DNA of 64,000 nucleotides from Halogranum amylolyticum (lineage in GTDB: Archaea; Halobacteriota; Halobacteria; Halobacteriales; Haloferacaceae), in the NCBI RefSeq assembly GCF_900110465.1, contig NZ_FODV01000005.1:310001-374000 (forward strand). The letters are read 5' to 3'. The notes below the pieces were generated by a model. It saw only the letters and a list, made by a program, of their open reading frames with translations, had not been told where the DNA came from and ran no database searches. Below, one piece after another: positions 7,428-16,623 of the stretch; the stretch's first letter is position 1, and each line of letters begins with the position of its first letter. Position numbers and translations under genes: made by a program.

Positions 7428-8519
7428 TCAGAACGGCATCGGGATCCACACCGCCGTCGAGAACACGCCCGCGAACGTCAGGAGCGCGATGATGAACGTC
7501 GCGATGACGATGGCGAACGCCGGCGGGTCGAGGTGGGTGTCCGCGTGCGCGTAGAAGATGCGCTGGACGACCTCACCCGCGAGTGCACCGACGATACCGA
7601 ACACACCGCCGACGAGCAGGGGTGCGACACCTGCGGCCGCGAGCGACTCGGGAGCGCTCCCGCCGACGACGGCCAGTGCGGCCGTACTCGCCGGCAGCGA
7701 CATGTGATGGGTGACCGGGATGTTCGCGACGCCGAGGTTCAGGAACAGCAGCGTCGCCGCGCTGATACCGAACGCGAGGAACGGGCTGCCGGTGGTAAGC
7801 GCGATGAACCCACCGAGGATGCCGACGACGAAGCCGATCATCGTCACGTTGGGCCACTTGTACTGGTGAGGCAGCCACGGTTCGACGAGGAACCGGGCAG
7901 TCTCACCGCCGTCGGTGGCGGTCTCACCACCGTTGGTGGCAGCCTCACCCATGACGCGTCGCTCCTCTGCTTCGAAGGGTTTCATGTTCATGAGTCCCTT
8001 TCTGGCGTCACCGATGATGTCGTAGCCGAAGGCCAGACGGTGGGCGAACGCCGAGAGGACGACACCCATCGCGATGGGGTCCCACGGTGCAGCCAGCAGC
8101 GTTCCCGAGGTGAGCGTGATGAAGTAACCGAGGATACCGAACGCACCACCGACGGCGAGGACGTCCGGTCTGGTCCCCAGTGCGTGCGTGATGTTCTTCG
8201 CTTCGTGGTAGTCGAAGCCGGTGTCCATGTAGCCCTTCTTCGCGGCGTAGGCGGCCGCCGCCGCACCGCCGGCGAAGCTGATGTGTGGGCCGAAGACGGC
8301 ACCGAAGCCGATGGAGCCGGTGATCGAGCCGAGGATCGCGACGTCGGCTGCGCCGGCGTCTCCGATCGCTCGACTGACTAAGTTCGCCGACTCACCGGCG
8401 ATCACCATGAACCCGGTGAAGATGAACGCCGGGAGCGCGCCGAGCGCCGCACCGAACGCTCCACCTGCGAACGCTGCGATGACGTTGATGACGATGACTT
8501 CGGTTGCTGGAAGCGCCAT
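7428..8519 (-). CDS. Multi-pass membrane protein of the glycerol operon, putative glycerol transport
   Basis: A 363-residue integral membrane protein with about ten hydrophobic segments. The two halves resemble each other (GGAFGILGYFITLTSGT and VVGILGGFIALTTGSP), which suggests an ancient duplication. A hydrophilic central linker carries repeated ETAT-DGG units. Its start lies 2 bases after the glpK stop, so it is co-transcribed with glycerol kinase. Haloferax glpK is likewise followed by a membrane protein gene called glpX. It is not an MIP aquaglyceroporin: no NPA boxes are seen. Glycerol uptake is the best guess from context but is not shown by motif. Confidence 0.8.
   Translation of the reverse strand: MALPATEVIVINVIAAFAGGAFGAALGALPAFIFTGFMVIAGESANLVSRAIGDAGAADVAILGSITGSIGFGAVFGPHISFAGGAAAAAYAAKKGYMDTGFDYHEAKNITHALGTRPDVLAVGGAFGILGYFITLTSGTLLAAPWDPIAMGVVLSAFAHRLAFGYDIIGDARKGLMNMKPFEAEERRVMGEAATNGGETATDGGETARFLVEPWLPHQYKWPNVTMIGFVVGILGGFIALTTGSPFLAFGISAATLLFLNLGVANIPVTHHMSLPASTAALAVVGGSAPESLAAAGVAPLLVGGVFGIVGALAGEVVQRIFYAHADTHLDPPAFAIVIATFIIALLTFAGVFSTAVWIPMPF
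7897..7950 (-). repeat. In-frame 21-base tandem repeat in membrane protein linker
   Basis: Two near-identical 21-base units (7897-7917 and 7918-7938) and a partial third (7939-7950) encode the repeated Gly-Glu-Thr-Ala-Thr/Asp-Gly type linker of the glpK-linked membrane protein. The period is a multiple of three, so copy-number change would keep the frame. It lies in the cytoplasmic or external loop between the two membrane halves. Confidence 0.7.
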
Positions 8520-8521
8520 CG

Positions 8522-10060
8522 TTACTCACCACTGTCACGCGCCCAGTCTTTCGACCGCTCGACTGCCTCGGTCCAGCGGCCGTACCGTTCGTCGACGCCG
8601 GTCGCGTCGTCGTCGGGGGTGAACTCGCGGTCGACCTGCCAGTTGTCGCGGAGTTCGTCCAGCGTCTCCCAGTAGCCGACGGCGAGGCCGGCGGCGTAGG
8701 CCGACCCGAGTGCGGTCGTCTCGTCGACCTGCGGTCGGACGATATCCGAGTCGATGATGTTCGACTGCAGCTGACAGAGGAAGTTGTTCTTGACCGCACC
8801 ACCGTCGACGCGGAGACTCTGCATCTCGATGCCGGAGTCGGCCTCCATCGCCTCGGCGACGTCCCGCGTCTGGAACGCGATGGACTCGAGGGTCGCCCGG
8901 ACGATGTGTTCTTTCCGCGTGCCGCGGGTCATCCCGACGATGGTGCCGCGCGCGCGCTGGTCCCAGTGCGGCGCACCGAGTCCGGTGAACGCCGGCACGA
9001 GGTAGACGTCGTCCGTCGAGTCGACGCTCCGGGCGAGCTCCTCGGTCTGGCCGGGGTTGTCGATGAGGTCGACGTCCTCGAGCCACTGGATGGCCGCGCC
9101 CGTGACGAAGATCGACCCCTCCAGCGCGTACTGGACGGGTTCGCCCGAGCGCTGGAAGCCGATCGTCGTGAGCAGTCCGTGCTCGGAGTCGACGGCCTCC
9201 TCACCCGTGTTCATCAGGAAGAACGACCCCGTCCCGTAGGTGTTCTTCGCGTCGCCCTCGTCGAAGCAGGTCTGACCGAACAGCGCGGCCTGCTGGTCGC
9301 CGAGTGCGCCCGCGACGGGGACCTCCGCGTTGAGGAACCCGCTCGCGCTCGTCGATCCGTAGGTGTCGTCGTCGCTCGAGGGACGTACCTCGGGGAGCAT
9401 CTCGCGGTGAACGTCGAACTCGTCGAGGAGTTCGTCGTCCCAGTCGTTCTCGTGGATGTTGTACAGCATCGTCCGCGAGGCGTTGGTGACGTCCGTGATG
9501 TGGTTGCCCGTCAGTTTGTAGATGAGCCACGTGTCCATCGTACCGAAGAGGATCTCACCTTCGGCGGCGCGGTCACGGATGTCTTCGGGCCGCGAGCGCT
9601 GGAGTTTGATCGGATCGGAGTTGTCGAGGAGCCACTCGGCCTTCGTCGCCGAGAAGTACGCGTCGGCCTCGAGACCGGTCTTCCCGCGGATCATCTCGAC
9701 TTTGTCCTCGTCGCGAAGCGTCTCGACACGGTCGGTCGTCCGGCGGTCCTGCCAGACGATGGCGTTGTGGATCGGTTTGCCCGTCTCGGCGTCCCACAGC
9801 ACCGTCGTCTCGCGTTGGTTGGTGATACCGATTGCGGCCAGTTGGTCGGGGCCGAGGTCGGCGTTCGAGAGCGCCTCCTCGATGACCAACTTCGTCTTGC
9901 GCCAGATCTCGAGCGCGTCGTGTTCGACCCACCCCGGTTCCGGATAGATCTGTTCGTGCTTCTCGTACGCGTTCGCGACCACCTGACCGCTGTGGTCGAA
10001 CACCATGAATCGCGTACCGGTTGTACCCTGATCAATCGCGCCGACGTATTGTTCTGCCAT
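8522..10060 (-). CDS. glpK: Glycerol kinase
   Basis: A 512-residue FGGY-family kinase, close to the usual 500. It makes glycerol 3-phosphate from glycerol and ATP in the cytosol. The N-terminal phosphate loop reads GAIDQGTTGTRFMVF. Substrate contacts include the NQRET and HNAIVWQDRRT segments. The C-terminal signatures are GLGAPHWDQRARG and LRVDGGAVKNNFLCQLQ. I chose the ATG at 10058-10060 because it gives the standard MAEQYVGAIDQG beginning. It is the first gene of a two-gene operon with the membrane protein and is divergent from glpABC across a 302-base regulatory region. Confidence 0.97.
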   Translation of the reverse strand: MAEQYVGAIDQGTTGTRFMVFDHSGQVVANAYEKHEQIYPEPGWVEHDALEIWRKTKLVIEEALSNADLGPDQLAAIGITNQRETTVLWDAETGKPIHNAIVWQDRRTTDRVETLRDEDKVEMIRGKTGLEADAYFSATKAEWLLDNSDPIKLQRSRPEDIRDRAAEGEILFGTMDTWLIYKLTGNHITDVTNASRTMLYNIHENDWDDELLDEFDVHREMLPEVRPSSDDDTYGSTSASGFLNAEVPVAGALGDQQAALFGQTCFDEGDAKNTYGTGSFFLMNTGEEAVDSEHGLLTTIGFQRSGEPVQYALEGSIFVTGAAIQWLEDVDLIDNPGQTEELARSVDSTDDVYLVPAFTGLGAPHWDQRARGTIVGMTRGTRKEHIVRATLESIAFQTRDVAEAMEADSGIEMQSLRVDGGAVKNNFLCQLQSNIIDSDIVRPQVDETTALGSAYAAGLAVGYWETLDELRDNWQVDREFTPDDDATGVDERYGRWTEAVERSKDWARDSGE

Positions 10061-10127
10061 AGAGTCTAACCACTCCCAGAGATGGTGCAGCCACGGACGG
10101 TCGACATTCTTTATCCGTGATTGCGAA

Positions 10128-10143
10128 CCACACGTAAACAAAA
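10128..10143 (-). promoter_or_regulatory. Candidate operator, glpK side
   Basis: Read on the minus strand the sequence is TTTTGTTTACGTGTGG, about 22 bases downstream of the glpK TATA-like box and so close to the expected transcript start. It matches the plus-strand copy on the glpA side in TTGTTTAC-N-TGTG. A repressor bound here would block transcription. Inferred from repetition and position. Confidence 0.4.
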
Positions 10144-10295
10144 TGGAGTATCATTATAAAACTTACCCCAGTATAAAAATACAGCGGGTGAGATTAACAC
10201 GGTCGACGGAGAGAACACCGCCGGATTCGGGGGCAAACCGGACGGATAGCAAGAAATATAAGAGTATTTACTATTTTGCATACCCGTCGAAGCGG

Positions 10296-10310
10296 ATTGT
10301 TTACTTGTGA
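10296..10310 (+). promoter_or_regulatory. Candidate operator, glpA side
   Basis: The plus-strand sequence ATTGTTTACTTGTGA lies 53 bases before the glpA ATG and roughly 35-45 bases after the TATA-like box at 10253-10262. It shares TTGTTTAC-N-TGTG with the minus-strand copy at 10128-10143. Same interpretation as that site. Confidence 0.4.
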
Positions 10311-10362
10311 ACCCCGGAAGGGGGTAAAGTAAAGTGTCCGCGGACCGAGTTCCACACGACCG

Positions 10363-12129
10363 ATGACAGAGACACCGTCAGTGCTCGTCGTCGGCGGCGG
10401 TTCCACGGGCTGCGGTATCGCCCGTGACCTCGCGATGCGCGGGGTCGACGTCACGCTCGTCGAGAAGGGGAACCTGACGCACGGAACGACCGGGCGCATG
10501 CACGGACTCCTTCACAGCGGTGGACGTTACGCCGTCTCCGACCAAGCCAGCGCGAAGGAGTGTATCGAAGAGAACCGAGTGCTGCGGGAGATCGCCAGCC
10601 ACTGCGTCGAGATGACCGGGGGGCTGTTCGTCCAGCGGCCGGAGGACTCCGACGACTACTTCCAGCAGAAACTGGAGGGCTGTCGCGAGTGCGGCATCCC
10701 CGCGGAGGTGCTCTCGGCCGAGGAGGCCCGCGAGATGGAACCCTACCTCGCGAAAGACGTCAAGCGGGCGATCCGTGTGCCGGACGGCGCGGTCGACCCG
10801 TTCCGGCTCTGCGTCGCCAACGCCGCCAGCGCCGAACAACACGGCGCACGCATCGAGACGCACGCCGAGGTGATCGACGTACTCGTCGAGGACGGCGAGG
10901 TCGTCGGCGTCGAAGTGAAACACGACTCCGGACCGGGCAAACGCACGCACAGGACGCCGGGGTCGACCGAGAAGCTGTACGCCGACTACGTCGTCAACGC
11001 GACGGGCGCGTGGGCCGGGCAACTCGGCGACATGGCGGGCGTCGACGTCGAGGTCCGCCCCTCGAAGGGCGTGATGACCATCATGAACACCCGACAGGTC
11101 GACACCGTCGTCAACCGCTGTCGGCCGAAGGGCGACGCCGACATCATCGTCCCCCACGAGACGACCTGTATTCTCGGGACGACCGACGAGGAGGTCGAAG
11201 ACCCCGAGGACTACCCCGAGGAGGGGTGGGAGGTCGATCTGATGATCGACACGCTCTCCGAACTCGTCCCGATGCTCGCGGACGCACGGACGATCCGCTC
11301 CTTTTGGGGTGTCCGCCCGCTCTACGAACCACCGGGCACCGGGACGGAAGACCCCACTGACATCACCCGCGAGTTCTTCCTGCTCGACCACGCCGAGCGC
11401 GACGACCTGCCGGGGATGACCAGCATCGTCGGCGGGAAGCTCACCACTTACCGGATGATGGGCGAACAGATCTCCGACCACGTCTGCGAGAAACTCGGCG
11501 TCGACGCCGAATGTCGCACCGCCGACGTCCCGCTGCCGGGCAGCGAGGACTTCACCGTCCTCCGCGACTACATGGAGGAGTTCGGTCTGCGGTCGCCCAT
11601 CGGTCGTCGGAGCGCCCAGCGACTCGGGTCGCGGACGGACGAGGTGCTGAAGACCGACGGTCCGAACCCCGTCGTCTGCGAGTGCGAGGCCGTCACGCGC
11701 GCAGAGATTCAAGACGGCATCGAGGGGTCGGGGTCGGACCTCAACGCGGTCCGCATCCGCACCCGCGCCTCCATGGGCAACTGTCAGGGGGCGTTCTGCT
11801 GTCAGCGGATGGCGAACGAACTCGCCCCCGAGTACGACGAGGCCGTCGCCCGCGAAGCGTACCACGAACTCTACCAGGAACGCTGGAAAGGCGAACGCCA
11901 CGCGCTGTGGGGGACGCAGTTGTCGCAGGCGATGCTGAAGTACGCGCTGCACGCGACGACGATGAACCAAGACGGCGACCCCGCCGAACTGGAGGGCGAC
12001 GTCGACTTCGGTGCGTTCGACTCGGGCGTCGACGACACGGGCGCCGAAACCGTCGGCGACCGGGCGGCGGCCGACGGCGGGTCGGTCCCGACCGACCGCG
12101 ACGAGGGGGGAAGCCGTGCCGATCAGTGA
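10363..12129 (+). CDS. glpA: Glycerol-3-phosphate dehydrogenase subunit GlpA (FAD flavoprotein)
   Basis: A 588-residue catalytic subunit that oxidises glycerol 3-phosphate to dihydroxyacetone phosphate. The FAD-binding motif is [21 protein letters not shown] at residues 6-26, and the family segment [11 protein letters not shown] follows near residue 46. [13 protein letters not shown] motif lies near residue 355. Beyond about residue 430 there is a BFD-like [2Fe-2S] domain with the cysteine pairs CECEAVT and CQGAFCCQ, the layout of bacterial anaerobic GlpA. A low-complexity acidic tail closes the protein. First gene of glpABC; electrons should pass through GlpC to the quinone pool. Confidence 0.96.
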   Translation: MTETPSVLVVGGGSTGCGIARDLAMRGVDVTLVEKGNLTHGTTGRMHGLLHSGGRYAVSDQASAKECIEENRVLREIASHCVEMTGGLFVQRPEDSDDYFQQKLEGCRECGIPAEVLSAEEAREMEPYLAKDVKRAIRVPDGAVDPFRLCVANAASAEQHGARIETHAEVIDVLVEDGEVVGVEVKHDSGPGKRTHRTPGSTEKLYADYVVNATGAWAGQLGDMAGVDVEVRPSKGVMTIMNTRQVDTVVNRCRPKGDADIIVPHETTCILGTTDEEVEDPEDYPEEGWEVDLMIDTLSELVPMLADARTIRSFWGVRPLYEPPGTGTEDPTDITREFFLLDHAERDDLPGMTSIVGGKLTTYRMMGEQISDHVCEKLGVDAECRTADVPLPGSEDFTVLRDYMEEFGLRSPIGRRSAQRLGSRTDEVLKTDGPNPVVCECEAVTRAEIQDGIEGSGSDLNAVRIRTRASMGNCQGAFCCQRMANELAPEYDEAVAREAYHELYQERWKGERHALWGTQLSQAMLKYALHATTMNQDGDPAELEGDVDFGAFDSGVDDTGAETVGDRAAADGGSVPTDRDEGGSRADQ

Positions 12130-13381
12130 GGACGTGCTCGTCGTCGGCGGCGGACTCGCCGGCGCGACGACCGCTCTCGCCGCGGCCGAGACGGGGGCGT
12201 CGGTCCGCCTCGTCACCTACAAGAAGTCCACGATGCGCTTCGCCAGTGGGCTGATCGACATCCTCGGCTACACGCCGGACGGAGAGGGCCCCATCTCGAA
12301 CCCCTACGACGCGCTAGCTTCACTCCCCGAGGCTCACCCTTACAGCGTCGTCGGCGAAGAGGCGATCCGCGAGGCGTTCGGCCTGTTCGACGAGGTCGCC
12401 GGCGACAGCTATCTTGGCGGCCACACCGACGCAAACGCGCTCCTCCCGACCCACGGCGGGACGGTGAAACCGACGGCACGCTACCCGAAGTCGGCCGCGA
12501 ACGGGCTCGCCAGCGACGGTCGGGACGCGCTGTTGGTCGGCTTCGAGTCGCTGACGGACCTCGACGCGCCGCTGGCGGCCGACCACATGGCCGCGGCTGG
12601 CGTTCCCTTCTCGGTTCGCGGCGTCACCCTCGAGTTCCCGGTCGAACTCCGGGCGGACGCGAAGGTGACGCGGTTCGCGAAGGCGCTCGACGCCGACGAG
12701 AACCGGGCGCGACGGCGACTCGCCGACGCGGTCGAACCCCACCTCGACGGAGCCGAACGCGTCGGGTTCCCCGCGCTGCTCGGTGACGAACACGGCGAGG
12801 AAGTCCGCGCCGACCTCTCGGCCACACTCGGCGTCGACGTGTTCGAGGTGCCGATGGGGCCGCCGAGTCTCGCGGGACTCCGACTGGAAGACCGGTTCTT
12901 CGCGGCGCTCGACGAGGCGGGCGTCCGCATCTCGTCGGGCAACCCGGTCGTGGACTTCGAGACCGACGAGACGGGCGACCGAATCGAGGCCGTCTTCGTC
13001 GACCGGAAGGGCCAGCGGGTGCCGTACCACGCCGGGCAGTTCGTCCTCGCGACGGGCGGTCTCGTGGGGAAAGGGATCGACTCCTCGCGAGAGCGCGTCG
13101 AGGAGCCGATCTTCGACTGTCACGTCCCTCACCCCGGAGACCGTTACGAGTGGTCCGACGCCGACGCGTTCGGCGACCACGCGTTCGCGAGGTTCGGTGT
13201 CGTACCGGACGAGGAACTCCGGCCGACGGGGTCGGACGACGACGTCGAGTTCGAGAACCTCCGGGCCGCGGGCGGCGTCGTCGGCGGCGCGGACTTCGCG
13301 GCGGAGAAGAGCGGTAGCGGCATCTCGCTCGCCACGGGGCTCGTGGCCGGGCGGAACGCCGGAACGGAGGCCAGTCAATGA
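12116..13381 (+). CDS. glpB: Glycerol-3-phosphate dehydrogenase subunit GlpB
   Basis: A 421-residue flavoprotein subunit of the GlpABC complex, which links GlpA to the iron-sulfur membrane subunit. The nucleotide-binding motif [20 protein letters not shown] opens the protein, and a matching C-terminal ATG-like FAD segment ([16 protein letters not shown], then [14 protein letters not shown]) closes it. No ATG lies before the FAD motif. The GTG at 12116-12118 gives a natural start and overlaps the glpA stop by 14 bases, so coupled translation is likely. Its own stop overlaps glpC by four bases. Confidence 0.93.
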   Translation: MPISEDVLVVGGGLAGATTALAAAETGASVRLVTYKKSTMRFASGLIDILGYTPDGEGPISNPYDALASLPEAHPYSVVGEEAIREAFGLFDEVAGDSYLGGHTDANALLPTHGGTVKPTARYPKSAANGLASDGRDALLVGFESLTDLDAPLAADHMAAAGVPFSVRGVTLEFPVELRADAKVTRFAKALDADENRARRRLADAVEPHLDGAERVGFPALLGDEHGEEVRADLSATLGVDVFEVPMGPPSLAGLRLEDRFFAALDEAGVRISSGNPVVDFETDETGDRIEAVFVDRKGQRVPYHAGQFVLATGGLVGKGIDSSRERVEEPIFDCHVPHPGDRYEWSDADAFGDHAFARFGVVPDEELRPTGSDDDVEFENLRAAGGVVGGADFAAEKSGSGISLATGLVAGRNAGTEASQ

Positions 13382-14655
13382 GTGACGCAGAGAACCCAAG
13401 CGAGTTCGAGCCGGTACAGGTGTTCCCGGAGACGGAGGAGATGGACCTCCGGCCGGGTGCAGACAACTGCTACAAGTGTACGACCTGCGATACGGCGTGT
13501 CCGGTCGCGGAGGTCGACGACGGCTTCCCGGGGCCGAAGTTCCAGGGGCCGGAGCAGTGGCGACTGAAGCGCAAGGAGGACGAGGCGGTCGACGACTCCA
13601 TCATGTCGTGTTCGAACTGCATGCGGTGTGACGACGCCTGCCCGTCGTCGGTGCCGCTGTCGCAGATGCACAACACGGCCCGCGGCGAGTACGTCGACGA
13701 ACAGATGGACAAACTGTCGCGGGAGTATCTTCGAAATCGGATCCTCGCGAACTACAACACGCTCGCGATGCTCGGCAGCAAGGTGCCCCGACTCACGAAC
13801 GCGGTGATGGGCAACTCGCTCGTCCAGACGGTCAACGAGAAGCTACTCGGCATCACCGGCGAACGCGAGTTCCCGGAGTTCGCCGAGCAGACGTTCCGCG
13901 AGTGGTGGGAGGAACGCGGCGGCCCGCAGGTGCGCTCTGAGGAGAAACGCGTCGCCTACTTCCACGGCTGTTACTCCAACTACAACACTCCCGAGGTGGG
14001 GAAGGCGATGGTCCGCGTCTTCGAGTCGTTCGGCTACGAGGTCGTCGTCCCCAAACAACGCTGTTCGGGGACGCCGATGTTCGCAAACGGGATGCTCGAC
14101 GACGCGAAGCGCGCGGCGGGCATCAACGCCGAGAACTTCAAGGGGCTCATCCCCGAGGGGTACGACATCGTCGCCTCCTGTACGTCGTGTTCGATGTCGC
14201 TTCGACAGGAGTACCCCGAACTGTTCGACATCGACGGCATCGAGGACGTCTCGAATCACACCTACGAGGCCGTCGAGTATCTCCGCATCCACGAGGATCT
14301 CCGTGGAGCCGTCGCCGACGCGACGGTGTCCGATCAGTCGTTTGCCTACCACGCGCCGTGTCACGCTCGGAACCAGGGGCTCGACCGACAGGCGGTCGAA
14401 CTCTTTCGGGAGCTCGACGGCGTCACCATCGAGGACGTCGGCGACTCCTGCTCCGGGATTTCAGGAACCTACGGCTGGAAAGAGGAGAAGTACGAGACGT
14501 CGATGGCCATCGGCGAGGAGATGTTCGACCACATGCACCACGCCGAGGGCGACGTCGGCATGACCGAGTGTCCGACCTGCTCGATGCAGATGAACCACGG
14601 GACGGGCTACGAGATCAAACACCCGTTACAGCTGCTCGAAGAAGCGATCGTCTGA
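13378..14655 (+). CDS. glpC: Glycerol-3-phosphate dehydrogenase iron-sulfur subunit GlpC
   Basis: A 425-residue iron-sulfur protein. Two [4Fe-4S] ferredoxin motifs, CYKCTTCDTACP near residue 31 and CSNCMRCDDACP near residue 77, are followed by two CCG-type domains (HGCYSNYNTPEVGKA with CSGTPM, then HAPCHARNQG with CSGISGTYG). This is the GlpC / heterodisulfide-reductase-D layout that hands electrons from GlpAB to membrane quinone. The start forms an ATGA overlap with the glpB stop. Last gene of glpABC. Confidence 0.95.
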   Translation: MSDAENPSEFEPVQVFPETEEMDLRPGADNCYKCTTCDTACPVAEVDDGFPGPKFQGPEQWRLKRKEDEAVDDSIMSCSNCMRCDDACPSSVPLSQMHNTARGEYVDEQMDKLSREYLRNRILANYNTLAMLGSKVPRLTNAVMGNSLVQTVNEKLLGITGEREFPEFAEQTFREWWEERGGPQVRSEEKRVAYFHGCYSNYNTPEVGKAMVRVFESFGYEVVVPKQRCSGTPMFANGMLDDAKRAAGINAENFKGLIPEGYDIVASCTSCSMSLRQEYPELFDIDGIEDVSNHTYEAVEYLRIHEDLRGAVADATVSDQSFAYHAPCHARNQGLDRQAVELFRELDGVTIEDVGDSCSGISGTYGWKEEKYETSMAIGEEMFDHMHHAEGDVGMTECPTCSMQMNHGTGYEIKHPLQLLEEAIV

Positions 14656-14684
14656 GAGACTGCGCTACGTTTTCGCGTCGAACG

Positions 14685-15077
14685 TCACTGCGCCGGCGTC
14701 GTCAGGAGGTCGCCGTACTTCTCTCCTTTGGGCAACTGCGAGACGACGTTCTGGAACTCCTCCGTCCCGACCGTCTCCACGAGCACGCTCACGACGGCGT
14801 GCGTCGCGTTCTCGGAGTCGTCGGAGACAGCGCCGAACTCGCCCGCGTCGGCGACTCGCTCGCGGAACTCCTCGGCGTCGAACTGCTGGGCGTGGGTCGC
14901 CTCCGTGAGATGCCGGTCGATCTCGGGGGGCAGCTGGGAGGCGAAGTTCTCCGCCTCGTCTTCGGTGATCCGCTCACCGAACGTCGTCAACACGGCTCGT
15001 GTCGCACTCACGGCCTCGCCTCGGGACGCGTAGTCTCCACGATCCTGGACGTTACCGATGAAGGTATCGTGCTTCAT
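14685..15077 (-). CDS. DUF2267 family protein
   Basis: A 130-residue helical protein of the DUF2267 family. Residues 1-60 (DRGDYASRGEAVSATRAVLTT, then ERITEDEAENFASQLP) and residues 65-130 form two related helical halves, as usual for this family. Many haloarchaea carry one or more copies; the function is unknown. It converges on glpC with only 29 bases between the stops and lies downstream of the second glpA on the same strand, 64 bases apart, so it may share that transcript. Confidence 0.8.
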   Translation of the reverse strand: MKHDTFIGNVQDRGDYASRGEAVSATRAVLTTFGERITEDEAENFASQLPPEIDRHLTEATHAQQFDAEEFRERVADAGEFGAVSDDSENATHAVVSVLVETVGTEEFQNVVSQLPKGEKYGDLLTTPAQ

Positions 15078-15141
15078 GGGTGCCGCGAGGCTACTCGCGT
15101 CTCGCTTGTGTGCGTTCTGGCCAGTTGGAACGACACCGCGG

Positions 15142-16362
15142 TTACGCCGCGTCGACGACGTCCTCGTCTGCGGGCGACCGGGCGTCGTACCGCTCGACCA
15201 ACTGGTTCAGAACCGACGGGTCGTCCGCACCGGGGAGCGTCGAGTCGGCCGTGCGGCACTCGGCGTCGACGCCGAGGACGTCACAGACGTGGTCGGCCGT
15301 CGCCGCCGCCATCATTCGATAGGTGGTGAGTTTGCCGCCGACGACGCTGGCGAAGTTGTCGACGCCGTCCTCGGCGTGGTCGAGCAGGAAGAACCCCCGA
15401 GAGATACCACGGGACCCGTCTCTGGAATCCTCGTCCGGCCCGTAGAGCGGCCGGACGCCCCAGTAGGTACGCGACACGTCGAGATCCGCGACCGGCGGGA
15501 GCATCCGTCCACACTCCTCGAACATCTTCTCGACTTCCCAGGCCTCCTCGTCGTACTCGTCGGGGTCGTCGACGTCGACGCTCGTCGTCCCCAACACGAC
15601 CTGCCGGTCGTGCGGGATGACGATGTCGCCGTCGGCCGGGTCGCGGCAGCGGTTGAGCACCGGTCCTAACCCTTCGTAGTCGACGGCGACCATCACGCCC
15701 TTGTTCGGACGCATCTCGACGTCGACGCCGGCGAGCGCGGCACACCCGCCGGCCCACGCGCCCGTCGCGTTGACGACGTAGTCGGCTTCGACGGTGTCGT
15801 CGACGCTCCCGCCGACGTCGGCGGCGACGATCTCGCCGTCCTCGACGTGGAGGTCCTCGAGCGGCGCGTGGGTGAACACGTCCGCGCCGTGCTCCTCGGC
15901 GCTCGCGGCGTTCGCAGCGACGAGTCGCGACGGGTAGATGACGCCGTCGGGGACGGACATCACGCGGTCGACGTCGGCGGCGAGGTCCGGAACCCGCTCG
16001 CGGGCCGCCGCGACCGAGATCTCCTCGGCGGGGATGCCGTGTTCGTGGCACGCCGACAGTTTCTCCTCGAAGTACGCCGGGTCGTCGTCCTCGAGCGAGA
16101 CGAACAGGCCGCCGGTGTCGCGGACGGCGTCGCCAGCGATGTCGCGGATGATCTCGTTCTCGCGGATACACTCCTGTGCGCCGAGCGCGTCGGCCTCGGC
16201 GTAGCGGGCGCCGCTGTGCAACAGTCCATGAGAACGTCCGGACGTCCCCGACGAGAGGCCGCCGCGTTCGACGAGCGTGACGTCCACCCCGCGCATCGCG
16301 AGGTCGCGGGCGACGCCGACGCCGGTCGCGCCGCCGCCGACGACCAGCACTGTGGTCTCCAT
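15142..16362 (-). CDS. Second GlpA-like FAD-dependent dehydrogenase, without the C-terminal Fe-S domain
   Basis: A 406-residue flavoprotein closely similar to the first 400 residues of the glpA at 10363. It has the same TVLVVGGGATGVGVARDLAM start, SHGLLHSGARYA, a WGVRPLYGP segment and [12 protein letters not shown]. It ends after the FAD domain, so the BFD-like [2Fe-2S] domain and its cysteines are missing. The likely substrate is glycerol 3-phosphate, but the electron route must differ from GlpABC and may resemble GlpD. The ATG at 16360-16362 gives the normal family start. It faces away from the glp operon, with no glpB or glpC copy of its own. Confidence 0.85.
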   Translation of the reverse strand: METTVLVVGGGATGVGVARDLAMRGVDVTLVERGGLSSGTSGRSHGLLHSGARYAEADALGAQECIRENEIIRDIAGDAVRDTGGLFVSLEDDDPAYFEEKLSACHEHGIPAEEISVAAARERVPDLAADVDRVMSVPDGVIYPSRLVAANAASAEEHGADVFTHAPLEDLHVEDGEIVAADVGGSVDDTVEADYVVNATGAWAGGCAALAGVDVEMRPNKGVMVAVDYEGLGPVLNRCRDPADGDIVIPHDRQVVLGTTSVDVDDPDEYDEEAWEVEKMFEECGRMLPPVADLDVSRTYWGVRPLYGPDEDSRDGSRGISRGFFLLDHAEDGVDNFASVVGGKLTTYRMMAAATADHVCDVLGVDAECRTADSTLPGADDPSVLNQLVERYDARSPADEDVVDAA

Positions 16363-16623
16363 AGGTACGACAGTGAACCACACGGACCTAACTTTCGTGG
16401 TCACGGTGGAGGCTTCCGACAGCGCGTGTGTCAAGTGCGTAGAGGCCTATCGAGATATCGTCCGTCCAGAGCCTTTTGACGGAAGCGGCGGCCACCACTG
16501 CTCGTGCTGTGAGCGTCGCCACGGAGCGTCCGCGAGAGTCCGACACGCCGCTCCGTGAAGTCGCTGCTCGCGCTACCGAGACCAGTGTCGGCTGTCCGCA
16601 AAAAATAGCGTCGTCAGCGACGG

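Larger units (their letters stand above)
10061..10362. promoter_or_regulatory. Divergent glpK / glpA control region
   Basis: A 302-base AT-rich stretch between the two start codons with no gene. A TATA-like TTTTATAATG reads toward glpK at 10152-10161, and GAAATATAAG reads toward glpA at 10253-10262. A related 15-16 base sequence occurs once in each direction downstream of these boxes (see separate entries), giving a mirrored layout that suits joint control of both operons by one regulator. I see no regulator gene of the GlpR type in the window. Confidence 0.7.

Noticed and set aside
6142..7430. Replication origin beside the Cdc6-like gene
   Set aside because: I looked for repeated G-rich origin-recognition boxes in the flanks and saw none.
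10378..12216. 612-codon minus-strand frame across glpA
   Set aside because: Antisense to glpA, whose FAD and iron-sulfur motifs are unmistakable.
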